Assembly: GCF_000380645.1 (NCBI RefSeq)
Contig: NZ_AQXZ01000019.1
Span: 710,761 to 774,760, forward strand
Source of the DNA: Smaragdicoccus niigatensis DSM 44881 = NBRC 103563
Lineage (GTDB): Bacteria; Actinomycetota; Actinomycetes; Mycobacteriales; Mycobacteriaceae
DNA: 64,000 bases
Direction: 5' to 3'
The translations under genes were made by a program, and so were the position numbers. The first letter of the stretch is position 1; each line of letters starts with the position of its first letter. A model generated the notes under the pieces. That model saw nothing but the letters and a program-made list of their open reading frames with translations. It was not told the origin of the DNA and did not search any database. Below, in pieces: positions 43,923 to 52,680 of this stretch.

Positions 43923-44474
43923 TCAGGTACCCGACACGGACGCGCCGATTTTGACCGTCCAGCCGCCGTTCCGGTATCGGAGGATCGTCCGGGTCAGCGG
44001 AGCGACGTCCACCCGCCAGAACGACGAATAGGGCACATTAAGGGCATTCACAATCGCCGCGCGGACCACCGCCTGGTGCGTGACCGCAACCGTCCGGCCG
44101 CCACGCGTCGCACAGTCCTCGAGCCAGGCGGATATTCGGCGGCACAATTCCGAAACTGATTCACCGCCATGCGGCGCGGCGTCCGGGTCCGTCAACCATC
44201 GGTGCAGCAGGGCGGAATCAACGTCTTCCAGTCCCATTCCCGCCCACGAACCGCAGTCCAGATCGCGCAGTCCGGCGTCGATCTTCACGGTTGGATCACC
44301 CGCGGTTTCGCGCGCGCGCAATTCGGGTGCGGTGACGAAATAGTCGGCGCGCGGAAATCGAATTCCGGCCGGTTTGTCGATCAAAGGCTCATCGACCGGA
44401 AATCGCGCGATCCGTGTGGCTGCCGTCAACCCGTGCGTCACCAGGGTCAACTTCGCAGGCACCGAGGCGGTCAC
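43923..44474 (-). CDS. histidine phosphatase family protein with THG motif
   Basis: 183 residues from the GTG at 44474 (a TTG at 44498 is possible). Branch-1 phosphatase features: TAPELRARETAG, LRDLDCGSWAGM and VAVTHQAVVRAAI with the second catalytic histidine. The first motif, normally RHG, reads THG (LTLVTHG), so one phosphate-binding arginine is missing. Activity may be altered. It stands alone between lrpA and the mycolyltransferase. Confidence 0.78.
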   Translation of the reverse strand: MTASVPAKLTLVTHGLTAATRIARFPVDEPLIDKPAGIRFPRADYFVTAPELRARETAGDPTVKIDAGLRDLDCGSWAGMGLEDVDSALLHRWLTDPDAAPHGGESVSELCRRISAWLEDCATRGGRTVAVTHQAVVRAAIVNALNVPYSSFWRVDVAPLTRTILRYRNGGWTVKIGASVSGT

Positions 44475-44713
44475 GGACCGAACTCTACGGGACGTCAACC
44501 GCCACAGATTGCCGGGAAATAACGACGGCGACTAGTCAAAGCGAAAACTATTCGTCGCGCCGCAGTTTCTGATTTCGGGACTTTGGGTCGCGCCGCAGTG
44601 TCCGTTTTGGCTACCAGTCGCAATGATTCCGTGTCTCTACCGCCGTTTTCCTGCGCTTTTGCGTCATTACGATCCAGAAGAGTCTGACGTTGAAGCCAGA
44701 GTGGAGATATCAA
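44475..44713. promoter_or_regulatory. divergent promoter region before the mycolyltransferase
   Basis: 239 bases, partly A/T-rich. It separates the histidine phosphatase gene (minus strand) from the mycolyltransferase (plus strand). GTCGCGCCGCAGT occurs twice in imperfect form (around 44551 and 44589: TCGTCGCGCCGCAGTTTCTGATTT and GGGTCGCGCCGCAGTGTCCGTTTT share a GTCGCGCCGCAGT core), a possible short direct repeat for regulation. Confidence 0.4.
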
Positions 44714-45718
44714 ATGATTTTGCATGGTTCCAGGACCGTTGCACGGATGCGACGGCTGCTTTCCGCAGTCGTCTGCGTTACTGCGGCGACCGGCGCGCTG
44801 CTCGCCTCGGGCTCGGTCGCGCAAAGTTCGCACGTCGTGGGTGAGCGGCCCCTCGGTGGCCGCACCTTCATGATCGACGTTTACTCGTCGTCGATGGGCC
44901 GCACCATTCCGTTGTGGGTCTCGAAGGGTGGCGACGGCGCTCCTAACCTCTACCTCCTCAACGGCGTCGACGGCGGCGTCAACGGACAGGGCTGGCCGTG
45001 GCGCACGGACGTGCCCCGGTTCTTCGCCAACAAGCACGTCAACGTCATCTCGCCGCTCGGTGGACACCACAGCTACTACACCGACTGGAACGTCGACGAC
45101 CCGGCCATGGGTCGCCAGAAGTGGCAGACGTTCCTGACGCGCGAACTCCCGCCGGTCCTGAACGGCTACCTCCACTCGAACGGCCGCAACGCGATTGCAG
45201 GTGTGTCGATGTCGGCGAACTCCGCGCTCGACCTCGCGATCCACGCTCCCGGCCTCTACCAGTCGGTCGGTTCGTACAGTGGCTGCTCCCGCACCAGCGA
45301 CTCGTTCGGCCAGGCCTACGTGACCTCCCAGGTCGCCGGCGGTGGCGGCAGCGCGACCAACATGTGGGGACCCACCGGCAGCGCCCAGTGGATCGACCAC
45401 GACCCGACCGTTCAGGCCGGCCGTCTCCGCGGCATGGACCTGTACATCTACTCCGGCACCGGTCAGCCTGGACCGCACGAGAACCTCAATGACCCGACGC
45501 TCCACGGCGACATCGGCGCGACGGTCGACCGCACGGTGGTCGGCGGCATGATGGAGACCGTCATCCGCCAGTGCACAACCCAGCTCGCGCAGCGTATGAC
45601 TGCACTGCACGTTCCGGCGCGCTTCGTGTGGGGACCGGTCGGCACGCACTCGTGGCCATACTGGCAGGACGCCCTGCACAACCACTGGCCGGCGATGTCC
45701 CGCGCTATCGGCGCCTGA
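44714..45718 (+). CDS. antigen-85-like mycolyltransferase / esterase
   Basis: 334 residues from the ATG at 44714 (GGAG eight bases upstream), with a signal peptide ending around SVAQSS (residue 38). LYLLNGVDGGVNGQGW is characteristic of the Ag85 family, and GVSMSANSALDLAIH carries the nucleophile S165; GTHSWPYW near the end holds the histidine. Members transfer mycolates between trehalose and arabinogalactan. The elbow is GVSMSA, not the common GLSMGG/GLSMAG. A strong terminator follows. Confidence 0.88.
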   Translation: MILHGSRTVARMRRLLSAVVCVTAATGALLASGSVAQSSHVVGERPLGGRTFMIDVYSSSMGRTIPLWVSKGGDGAPNLYLLNGVDGGVNGQGWPWRTDVPRFFANKHVNVISPLGGHHSYYTDWNVDDPAMGRQKWQTFLTRELPPVLNGYLHSNGRNAIAGVSMSANSALDLAIHAPGLYQSVGSYSGCSRTSDSFGQAYVTSQVAGGGGSATNMWGPTGSAQWIDHDPTVQAGRLRGMDLYIYSGTGQPGPHENLNDPTLHGDIGATVDRTVVGGMMETVIRQCTTQLAQRMTALHVPARFVWGPVGTHSWPYWQDALHNHWPAMSRAIGA

Positions 45719-45729
45719 TTCAGATTCTG

Positions 45730-45767
45730 AAAGAACCGGCCCCGGGTTATCCCGGGGCCGGTTCTTT
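45730..45767 (+). terminator. rho-independent terminator of the mycolyltransferase gene
   Basis: Perfect 17-bp stem (45730-45746 with 45751-45767), loop TTAT, ending in TTCTTTGGTTT on the plus strand. It lies 12 bases after the stop. Confidence 0.9.
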
Positions 45768-45850
45768 GGTTTCACCCCTGGCGATCTGATTCGGAAGGCT
45801 TTGGATCGTCTACCGATCCGAATCCTGCCCAATGCCGAGGACACCGAACA

Positions 45851-45891
45851 CGAAGGAGCCCGGGCCGATGAATCCGGCCCGGGCTCCTTCG
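45851..45891 (-). terminator. terminator after the NRPS/DUF6875 operon
   Basis: Perfect 17-bp stem (45851-45867 with 45875-45891) with a 7-base loop, 8 bases beyond the stop of the minus-strand gene at 45899. The two strong hairpins isolate the convergent units. Confidence 0.85.
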
Positions 45892-45898
45892 CTGAAAA

Positions 45899-46609
45899 CT
45901 ACTTGGCGTGCTCGTCGATGTTGTGGATGCGAAGCTCGGCGAACGCCTCGATCATGTCGTCGGCGACGACCATCTTCTCCGCCATCGATGCCCGCAGACG
46001 GATCGGCAGATCCGGTGCGAACTGCGAGAAATACGAGTAAAGCCAATCCCGCTGTCCCACCAGGAACGGGTAATCCGTGCTCATCATCTTCCGAACGATG
46101 AGCATCGGCACCGGAGCCGCCAGCGGACGGAAGTCCGGGTTCCACAGACCCTGCTGCGGACAGTCCGGGTAGAACTGCCCGAGCATGTAACCCTTGGCCA
46201 CGAACTGCGGCTTGCGGTCCGCGTGGACCTCATCGATCTTCGTGAAGTCGACGAGATCCGGGAACACCGTCACGACGGTCTGCGTCACCTGCTCGCGGTA
46301 GTCGCGCCGCAGTCCGGCAAAGATGTCGAACGCGTCATCGATGACGGTCTCCATCGTCTCGTGTGTCAGCTCCGCGTCGGTCCCGCGGACGAACGACACC
46401 CAGACGGTGTGTTTGCCGACGGACGTCTTGACGAACGGGCAGACCGCCCCCGTGCGCCCCAGATCCGGGTGCGGATGTGTCAGGAACTCCGACATGTACT
46501 CACCGAGCACCAAGGAACTGGGGTGCATCTCCGCAGCCTCGTCGAGGTTGTCGAAGAGATTGATCCAGTCAGTCCCTGTACGTGCCCCGATCAGATGCCG
46601 TGCGGTCAT
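45899..46609 (-). CDS. DUF6875-like protein
   Basis: 236 residues. GAVCPFVKTSVGKHTVWVSF and TVFPDLVDFTKIDEVHADRKP fit what I recall of DUF6875 proteins, which are often encoded beside nonribosomal peptide genes. No catalytic motif known. It starts 15 bases after the NRPS stop with AGGGAGG upstream, so it belongs to the NRPS operon and may modify or release its product. Family name is from memory, hence moderate confidence. Confidence 0.55.
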   Translation of the reverse strand: MTARHLIGARTGTDWINLFDNLDEAAEMHPSSLVLGEYMSEFLTHPHPDLGRTGAVCPFVKTSVGKHTVWVSFVRGTDAELTHETMETVIDDAFDIFAGLRRDYREQVTQTVVTVFPDLVDFTKIDEVHADRKPQFVAKGYMLGQFYPDCPQQGLWNPDFRPLAAPVPMLIVRKMMSTDYPFLVGQRDWLYSYFSQFAPDLPIRLRASMAEKMVVADDMIEAFAELRIHNIDEHAK

Positions 46610-46624
46610 CTGCCCTACCTCCCT

Positions 46625-49600
46625 CTACTCCTCCCCCGACGGGGAAGAGCCAAAATTCACGCTCGCCTTGTCAAGGCTAGTGGCTAGCACTGGTCCTATT
46701 ACCGCCAGCGCCGCCGCATTTGTTAGCTGCGCATGCATCGCATCCACCGGATGCTCAGTAATTGCGCCGCCAACATACGGCCGCCATATATGTGAATCTA
46801 GAGCAGCAGTCATGCCTCTGGTAGCAGAGAAGTACAACAAGTCGCCTTCAAAATATTTTGGGCGATACTGGTGTGACATAAGTACACCATCGTGATAGCT
46901 GTTGTGAATCCGCTCGAGCTGCTCGACTGTGAGGCCTTGGCCGAAGCCCGGCGAATTCGCTAGCACCGCAGCGGCTTCCTGAGCCGAAAGATCAGATTCG
47001 TCGACCTCGTCCGGCTCCTCGCCCTGAAGCGATGTCAGCAGGTGTCGCATCGTCGGAAGCTCCGGTTCGGGCGCGCCGTCGAAAAACACAAGACTGTCAA
47101 ACATCACCAGGAGTCCCACGGCGTCGCCGCGGCTGCGAAGTTGCACAGCGATCGCGTGCGCGATTTGTCCGCCTAGCGACCAGCCCAGCAGGTAGTACGG
47201 CCCGTTCGGCTGAACGTTCTTGATTTCGTCGACGAAGACGGCCGCGAGTTCGTCCACGCTCTGGAAGCGCCGGTCCTCCCCCAAGATCGCCGGACCCTGC
47301 AGTCCGTACAACGGACGGTCCTTGACGTACGGCGCGAGACCCGCGTACGGCCACGCCAACGGCACGGCGGAATGCACACAGAACAGCGGCGGCTCCGAAC
47401 CGGTACGGCTCAGCGGGAGGACGACCTTGAGTGCATCCTCACCGGCGGCCACGTCCTCACCGGCGAGGGCGGCGTCGATCTTCTCGGCGAGCGCCGAAAC
47501 GGTCGGCGCGGTGTACAACCACCGGACGGTCACATCGACGCCGGATTCGGCGGTCAGCCGCGCCGCGAGCGCGACGCCGAGCAGCGAGTTGCCGCCCAAC
47601 TCGAAGAAGTCATCGTCGAGCCCGATGTCGCGCTGCTGAACCGTATCGGCGATCACGCGAGCGACCAGCTGCTCGGTCGCCGTCACCGGCGGACGGAACG
47701 CCCGGTGGACGGACCGCGGCGCCGGCAGCGCCTTGCGATCGATCTTCCCGTTGGGCGTCACCGGCATCTCGTCGATGACGATGAGCTGAGACGGTTGCAT
47801 CGACGTCGGCAGCAGGCCGCGCACCCGCGACAGCAGGTCCGACGTCTCGATGGCCGCGTTGCCACGCGGCACCACGTAGGCGACGAGACGGTCGCCCAGC
47901 GGCGACGACGCAACCGCCACGACCGCCTGACCGACCTCGGGCTGGTTGACGAGAACGGTCTCGATCTCGCCCGGCTCGATCCGCCGGCCGCGAAGCGACA
48001 TCTGACCGTCCGCCCGACCGAGGAACTCAAATCGCCCGTCGGCCATCTGACGCACGACGTCACCGGTCCGATACAGGCGCTGGCCGCTCGGATCGAACGG
48101 GTTGGCCACGAACCGCGAAGCGGTCAGCCCCGGGGCGTTGTGGTAGCCGAGAGCCACGCCCGGCCCGGCCAGGTAGAGCTCGCCGCGGGCACCCCGCGGT
48201 GCCGGCGACAATTGCGGCGTCAGCACGAGGGCCTGCACGTATGGCAATGCCGGCCCGATCGAGACTTCTTCGCCCGCGGTCATCGCATCGGTCTGGCTCG
48301 CCATGACCGTGGTTTCCGTCGGGCCGTAGCTGTTGAAGAAGCGAACGTGCGGCGCCCAGCGCGCCACGAGCGACGTCGGGCAGGACTCGCCGCCGACCAC
48401 AACGGTCTCGAGCGCGGGAACGGTCTTCGGCGTGAGGGTCGCGAGCACCGCGGGCGTGGTCAGGAAGTGCGTGATCCCGTGCCGGACGAGGAGCGACTCG
48501 AGGTCCTTGCCGGCGACGACGTCGGTCGGTTCGAGAATCAGGTGAGCTCCGGCGGCGAAGGCACCGAGGAGTTCGAGGAGATGTGCGTCGAACGACGGCG
48601 AATGCGCGTGGAGCACGTTCGACGAAGAGTCGACGGCATAAGCGGCGACGACGTAGTCCGTGAGGTCCCCGAGGCCGGCATGCGATACGGCCACACCCTT
48701 GGGCAGACCGGTCGATCCGGACGTGTAGATCAGGTAGGCCGGATGGCCGCTGCGCAGCGCCGCGGCGCGGTCGGCATCGGTGACCGGCGACGAGTCCCGA
48801 CGCGAGATCGAGCGGGCCGTGGCCGGGTCGTCGAGGACCAGCCAGTCGACGTGCGACTCCGGGAGCGGAGCCAGATGACGCGCATCGGTGATGCCGAAGC
48901 GAGCGTGGGAATCCTCGAGTACCCATCCCAGACGCGAAGACGGGTTGGCGAGGTCGAGCGTCACGAAGCCGGCGCCCGTTTTCGCGACCGCCCACACCGC
49001 CAGCACCGATTCGATCGAGCGCGGGAGGGCGATCGCCACGAACTCACCCGGACCGGCTCCGGCACTGATCAGTTCGCGGGCCAGCTGCGACGACCGTTCG
49101 TCGAGGTCGCGGTACGTCAGCGTGCGGGTGTCGTCCGAGATGGCGGCGGCGTCCGGACGCATACCGCTGCGGAGCAACTCCGGCAGGGTGCGGCCGATCT
49201 CGTCGGCCCTGAGCACGGGGATCGGCTCGGGCGCGGCGGAACCCGGAAGTTCGATGTCGCGGATCGCACGCGTGGGCTCGGCCTGCAGGAACTGATCGAA
49301 GAACTGGAGGAATGCCGCGTGGTGCTCGGCGATCCGCTCGCTGCTGTAGAGCGCCGGGTTGGCCTGGAAGTCGATGCTCGCGGACTTCTCATCCGCACCG
49401 AGCTGGTAACCGTTGACGAGAATGTCCTCGACCGGTCCGAGCGACATCAGATTCGCTTGACCGACCGCCGCGCCGAACCGCATCGGCTCGACGTAGCCCA
49501 GAACGTTGATCACCGGACCCAGACCGCCCCGTGCGACCATCTCATGGCCACGCTGACGCTGGATATCGCTGTATCGGTAGAGCTGATGCCGAACGGCACC

Positions 49601-50626
49601 CACCATCTTCGTACGGACCTGTGCGATGAGGTCTTCGACATTCGTCTGCTGGACCGAACGCAGGCGCAACGGCACGACGTTCGACACGCTGCCCGCCGAA
49701 CGGCGCAAGGCGGCGGTATTCCGGCAGGCGACCGGCAGCGAGAAGGTGATGTCCTCGTCGCTCGTCATGCGTGCCAGGAATCCCGTGAGGGCCGCGACGA
49801 CGAGTTCGGGGAAACTGGCGCGGTAGCGCTGGCGAGCTTCGGCGAGACGGGCCGCGGTCGACGCCGGCAGCACCGCACCGACATGGCGTGGACGCGGCGC
49901 GGGCGCGGCATCGTGGTCCGCGAGACTCGTGACGTGGCCGAGGTCGGAGACTTCGCGTCGCCAGAATTCGCCGTCGTCGACGAATCGCTGCGACGAGCGG
50001 TAGCGGTCCTCGACCGGCCCGATCTCGGTCAGCGGAACGGTTCGGTCCTCCGGGTCGGGCTGACCGGCGATCCGCGCGTCGTAGAGCTCCGACGTGCGCA
50101 CGAGCATGTTCATCGCGCCGACGCCGTCGAGGGCGACGTGATGGCTGCGCGAATAGAGCAGGTGGCGCGTGGCGCTCAACCGGAAGAGTTTGGTGACCGT
50201 GACGCGGTCGTTGACGAGGTCGATGTGCGCGATCGAGTCGCGTTCCATCCACTCGATCGCCGGCGCCATCGGATCTGGATGCATGCTGAGGTCTTCGAGC
50301 GGCAGCCACATCGTGCCCGAGCGGTCGACGTACTGGTACGGAACGCCATCGTCGACGCCGAATCGGACGAAGGGAGAACCGAGTTCGCGGCCGGCCTGGT
50401 CGCAGGCCCGCATCAACAGGTTCGGTTCGATCTCTCCGCGGATGTCGGCATACATCGCGATGACCATGGGAACCGAGGGATGGAGCTGCTGCGCGATCCA
50501 CAGTTCGGTCTGGGCATGTGTCAGGGCAAATCGCTCGAGGTCCAGATGGTCTGGTACCTCGAGGACCGGAAGGGTTGCGCTGTCTGCCGAAACCGACTCA
50601 ACGCGATCTGCGTCGGTTCGCTTCAA
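46625..50626 (-). CDS. single-module nonribosomal peptide synthetase (C-A-PCP-TE)
   Basis: 1333 residues from a TTG at 50626, directly behind AAGGAGGAGG. Condensation domain about 30-450 with HHVALDG at 162-168. Adenylation domain about 475-965 with YTSGSTGLPKG, NSYGPTETT and the lysine of PNGKIDRK. Carrier domain with FELGGNSLL, the phosphopantetheine serine near 1014. Thioesterase domain with GWSLGG near 1148-1153. Reading the ten specificity positions by hand gives D-A-L-L-V-G-S-V-M-K, which suggests a hydrophobic amino acid but matches no code I am sure of. The C domain at the front means it acylates the amino acid or accepts an upstream intermediate. No MbtH gene or other module is nearby. 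Confidence 0.88.
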   Translation of the reverse strand: MKRTDADRVESVSADSATLPVLEVPDHLDLERFALTHAQTELWIAQQLHPSVPMVIAMYADIRGEIEPNLLMRACDQAGRELGSPFVRFGVDDGVPYQYVDRSGTMWLPLEDLSMHPDPMAPAIEWMERDSIAHIDLVNDRVTVTKLFRLSATRHLLYSRSHHVALDGVGAMNMLVRTSELYDARIAGQPDPEDRTVPLTEIGPVEDRYRSSQRFVDDGEFWRREVSDLGHVTSLADHDAAPAPRPRHVGAVLPASTAARLAEARQRYRASFPELVVAALTGFLARMTSDEDITFSLPVACRNTAALRRSAGSVSNVVPLRLRSVQQTNVEDLIAQVRTKMVGAVRHQLYRYSDIQRQRGHEMVARGGLGPVINVLGYVEPMRFGAAVGQANLMSLGPVEDILVNGYQLGADEKSASIDFQANPALYSSERIAEHHAAFLQFFDQFLQAEPTRAIRDIELPGSAAPEPIPVLRADEIGRTLPELLRSGMRPDAAAISDDTRTLTYRDLDERSSQLARELISAGAGPGEFVAIALPRSIESVLAVWAVAKTGAGFVTLDLANPSSRLGWVLEDSHARFGITDARHLAPLPESHVDWLVLDDPATARSISRRDSSPVTDADRAAALRSGHPAYLIYTSGSTGLPKGVAVSHAGLGDLTDYVVAAYAVDSSSNVLHAHSPSFDAHLLELLGAFAAGAHLILEPTDVVAGKDLESLLVRHGITHFLTTPAVLATLTPKTVPALETVVVGGESCPTSLVARWAPHVRFFNSYGPTETTVMASQTDAMTAGEEVSIGPALPYVQALVLTPQLSPAPRGARGELYLAGPGVALGYHNAPGLTASRFVANPFDPSGQRLYRTGDVVRQMADGRFEFLGRADGQMSLRGRRIEPGEIETVLVNQPEVGQAVVAVASSPLGDRLVAYVVPRGNAAIETSDLLSRVRGLLPTSMQPSQLIVIDEMPVTPNGKIDRKALPAPRSVHRAFRPPVTATEQLVARVIADTVQQRDIGLDDDFFELGGNSLLGVALAARLTAESGVDVTVRWLYTAPTVSALAEKIDAALAGEDVAAGEDALKVVLPLSRTGSEPPLFCVHSAVPLAWPYAGLAPYVKDRPLYGLQGPAILGEDRRFQSVDELAAVFVDEIKNVQPNGPYYLLGWSLGGQIAHAIAVQLRSRGDAVGLLVMFDSLVFFDGAPEPELPTMRHLLTSLQGEEPDEVDESDLSAQEAAAVLANSPGFGQGLTVEQLERIHNSYHDGVLMSHQYRPKYFEGDLLYFSATRGMTAALDSHIWRPYVGGAITEHPVDAMHAQLTNAAALAVIGPVLATSLDKASVNFGSSPSGEE

Positions 50627-50912
50627 GCCTCCTCCTTCACCCCAGGGCAATAACTCGTGGCCCGGCGAAAGGGTAGATCACAAAAACAGGTGTGGGGACA
50701 CCTACGCCGTCCTGTCGAGTCTCGCCAGATCGACCAATTTCTCTGCGTCGGGTCTGGCGTAATTTCGACAACTTAGCTATACCGGTACAAACGGGTCATC
50801 TGGGGTTGCCGCGCAAGCTGGCACCGGAATCGCACCGTTCTGTGACCAAGCTGAGAGTCACTAGATGCAGAGATCGTCAGTTCGCCACGTCGATTGTTTG
50901 ATCTCGCGTGGC
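50627..50912. promoter_or_regulatory. intergenic region upstream of the NRPS operon
   Basis: 286 bases between the NRPS start and the end of the patatin gene, both on the minus strand. It should hold the NRPS promoter. A 7-bp inverted repeat (CGCCAGA...TCTGGCG, around 50724-50759) with a long loop is the only structure seen. No small gene is convincing. Confidence 0.35.
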
Positions 50913-51830
50913 TTAGCTGGCGATCACCTCAGCCAAGTGAGTGTGCACCGTCTGCCGGCCGATTTCGAGTGCCCGCGCGAGAGTTGCACCGTTCCTCTCG
51001 GACCGGTCAACGCGCGGCGAACCCTCGGGCGGCCGGAACCGTAGAACTGCGTCGTTGCTGAGGTCGGCAAGAAGTTGTTCGTCGGCAGCTTCGGATTCGA
51101 TTCTCTTGTTCCAGGCCGCCACGGCACCGGGCGCGACCATCCGGATGAACGCACCACCAATGGCGCTCTGTAGCCGCGGATCGCCGACTCGCTGCTCCGA
51201 AGCCTGCCGCGTGCGCAGCACCACGACGCGAGTCGCGCCGTGCGCCAAGGCAGTCCGGATCGGAAGCGGTTCGGCGATGCCGCCGTCGAGGTAGTGCACT
51301 CCGCCGAGCTCGACCGGCGGGCCGGCCAGGATCGGAATATTGCACGTGGCTCGCATCGCCGTCATGAGCGATCGCTTGTCGACGATGTGCGGGTGCAAGT
51401 CGACCGAAACACCAGTGCGGGCATCCGTCGCGATCGGATGAAACGACGTCACATTGTTGAGAATCGCTGGGAAATCCATCGGGACCGACCCGTCGTACAC
51501 GTCCCGGACGAGGTAGTCGGTGTCGAACAGAACCCCTCCCCGCAGCAGCCGTTTGGGGTCGATGAGCCGCCGCATGATCGTGGTGTCCGACCACGCCTGC
51601 ATGGCCGAACGTGCGCGGCCGCACAACAACCAGGCGCCGTTCAGGGCACCTGCCGACGTGCCGTAAACCGCGTCGAAAACACCGGAGAGACCGAGTTCTT
51701 CGAGGGCCAGCACCATTCCGCTGGAATAGACGCCGCGGCTCGCGCCACCCTCCACGACCAGGACCAGTCGATGACCGTCGCGAGTTCCCGCGCGACGAGA
51801 TCGCAGAAGTTCCACCACGGTGGGGCTCAC
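50913..51830 (-). CDS. patatin-like phospholipase
   Basis: 305 residues from GTG. VVEGGASRGVYSSG is the glycine-rich oxyanion loop, YGTSAGALNG contains the nucleophile serine, and HYLDGGIAEPLPI contains the catalytic aspartate, so the Ser-Asp dyad is complete. It would cleave acyl esters of lipids. The start overlaps the enoyl-CoA hydratase stop by four bases (GTGA), so both are in one operon. Confidence 0.9.
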   Translation of the reverse strand: MSPTVVELLRSRRAGTRDGHRLVLVVEGGASRGVYSSGMVLALEELGLSGVFDAVYGTSAGALNGAWLLCGRARSAMQAWSDTTIMRRLIDPKRLLRGGVLFDTDYLVRDVYDGSVPMDFPAILNNVTSFHPIATDARTGVSVDLHPHIVDKRSLMTAMRATCNIPILAGPPVELGGVHYLDGGIAEPLPIRTALAHGATRVVVLRTRQASEQRVGDPRLQSAIGGAFIRMVAPGAVAAWNKRIESEAADEQLLADLSNDAVLRFRPPEGSPRVDRSERNGATLARALEIGRQTVHTHLAEVIAS

Positions 51831-52588
51831 TGATCAAACACTTCTCTGGCTCGGTCACTGGCCAACCCATTGATCCAGAGTTCGCCGTCCCCTTCATCGA
51901 ATTCGCCCATGCGGCGCGCCTGTGCGTAGGCCCGGAACTGGCTCTTGGTAGCGGCAACCGCATACTCCGGTCGATCCGCGAGTTGGGCGGCGATTTCGTC
52001 GATCGTGTTGTCGAGCTCATCGGCCGGAACCACGCGGTGCAGCAGCGCGAGCTGCTCGGCTCGCGCAGCCGGCACCTCGCCGCACAAGAGCACCAGTTCC
52101 CGCGCGCGAGCCATTCCGATCTCGCTGATCAGCCGCGGTAGGACGCCCCACGCCAAGGGCATGCCAAGTTCGACCTCCGGGATGCGGATCCGCGAATCCT
52201 CGCTTCCCACCCGGAAGTCACACGCCAGCGCGAGGGCAGCTCCACCGCCGATGGCGTGCCCATGAACTCGGGCAATCGTGAGGACATCGCAGTCCTGAAT
52301 CGCCTCGATCGCTCTCCTCCCCACTTGTGCTTCCCACCTGCGCTCCCGCTCGGTTCGGCCGCCGCGCCCAGGCGGGTTGCGCCGGTCCGCGCCGGCACAG
52401 AACAATGGGCCACGGCCACCCAAAACCACGACCTTGACGTCAAACCGCGTCTGCAGACTCGAAAACAGCGCAGCGATCTCGTCGAGCATCGCGCCGTCGA
52501 GCGCGTTCCGCGCTTCGGGCCGGTTGAGCCAAACATGCAGCGTCGAGTCGTGTTGTACGACGTCGAGTAGGTCCCGTCGAGTGGGCAT
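51827..52588 (-). CDS. enoyl-CoA hydratase/isomerase family protein
   Basis: 253 residues. Crotonase features: RPEARNAL, FCAGADRRN for the first oxyanion-hole region, and VHGHAIGGGAALALACDFRV. The second glutamate position is in ELGMPLAWG rather than the common ELGLxPGAG, so the exact reaction (hydratase, isomerase, other) is open. First gene of a two-gene operon with the patatin-like lipase; divergent from lhr. Confidence 0.85.
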   Translation of the reverse strand: MPTRRDLLDVVQHDSTLHVWLNRPEARNALDGAMLDEIAALFSSLQTRFDVKVVVLGGRGPLFCAGADRRNPPGRGGRTERERRWEAQVGRRAIEAIQDCDVLTIARVHGHAIGGGAALALACDFRVGSEDSRIRIPEVELGMPLAWGVLPRLISEIGMARARELVLLCGEVPAARAEQLALLHRVVPADELDNTIDEIAAQLADRPEYAVAATKSQFRAYAQARRMGEFDEGDGELWINGLASDRAREVFDQ

Positions 52589-52680
52589 CTTCGCAACTCC
52601 GATCCGGCTGGGCTCTGACCTCGGCCGGACAGTGCCGAGGTACTCGCCGCACTTGTCAGTGGTCCGACCACAATGGGGAT

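Noticed and set aside
47372-50653. 1093-codon open frame on the plus strand across the NRPS gene
   Set aside because: Antisense shadow of the NRPS gene: its translation is rich in Arg/His/Glu without any domain pattern, while the minus strand shows four clear NRPS domains.
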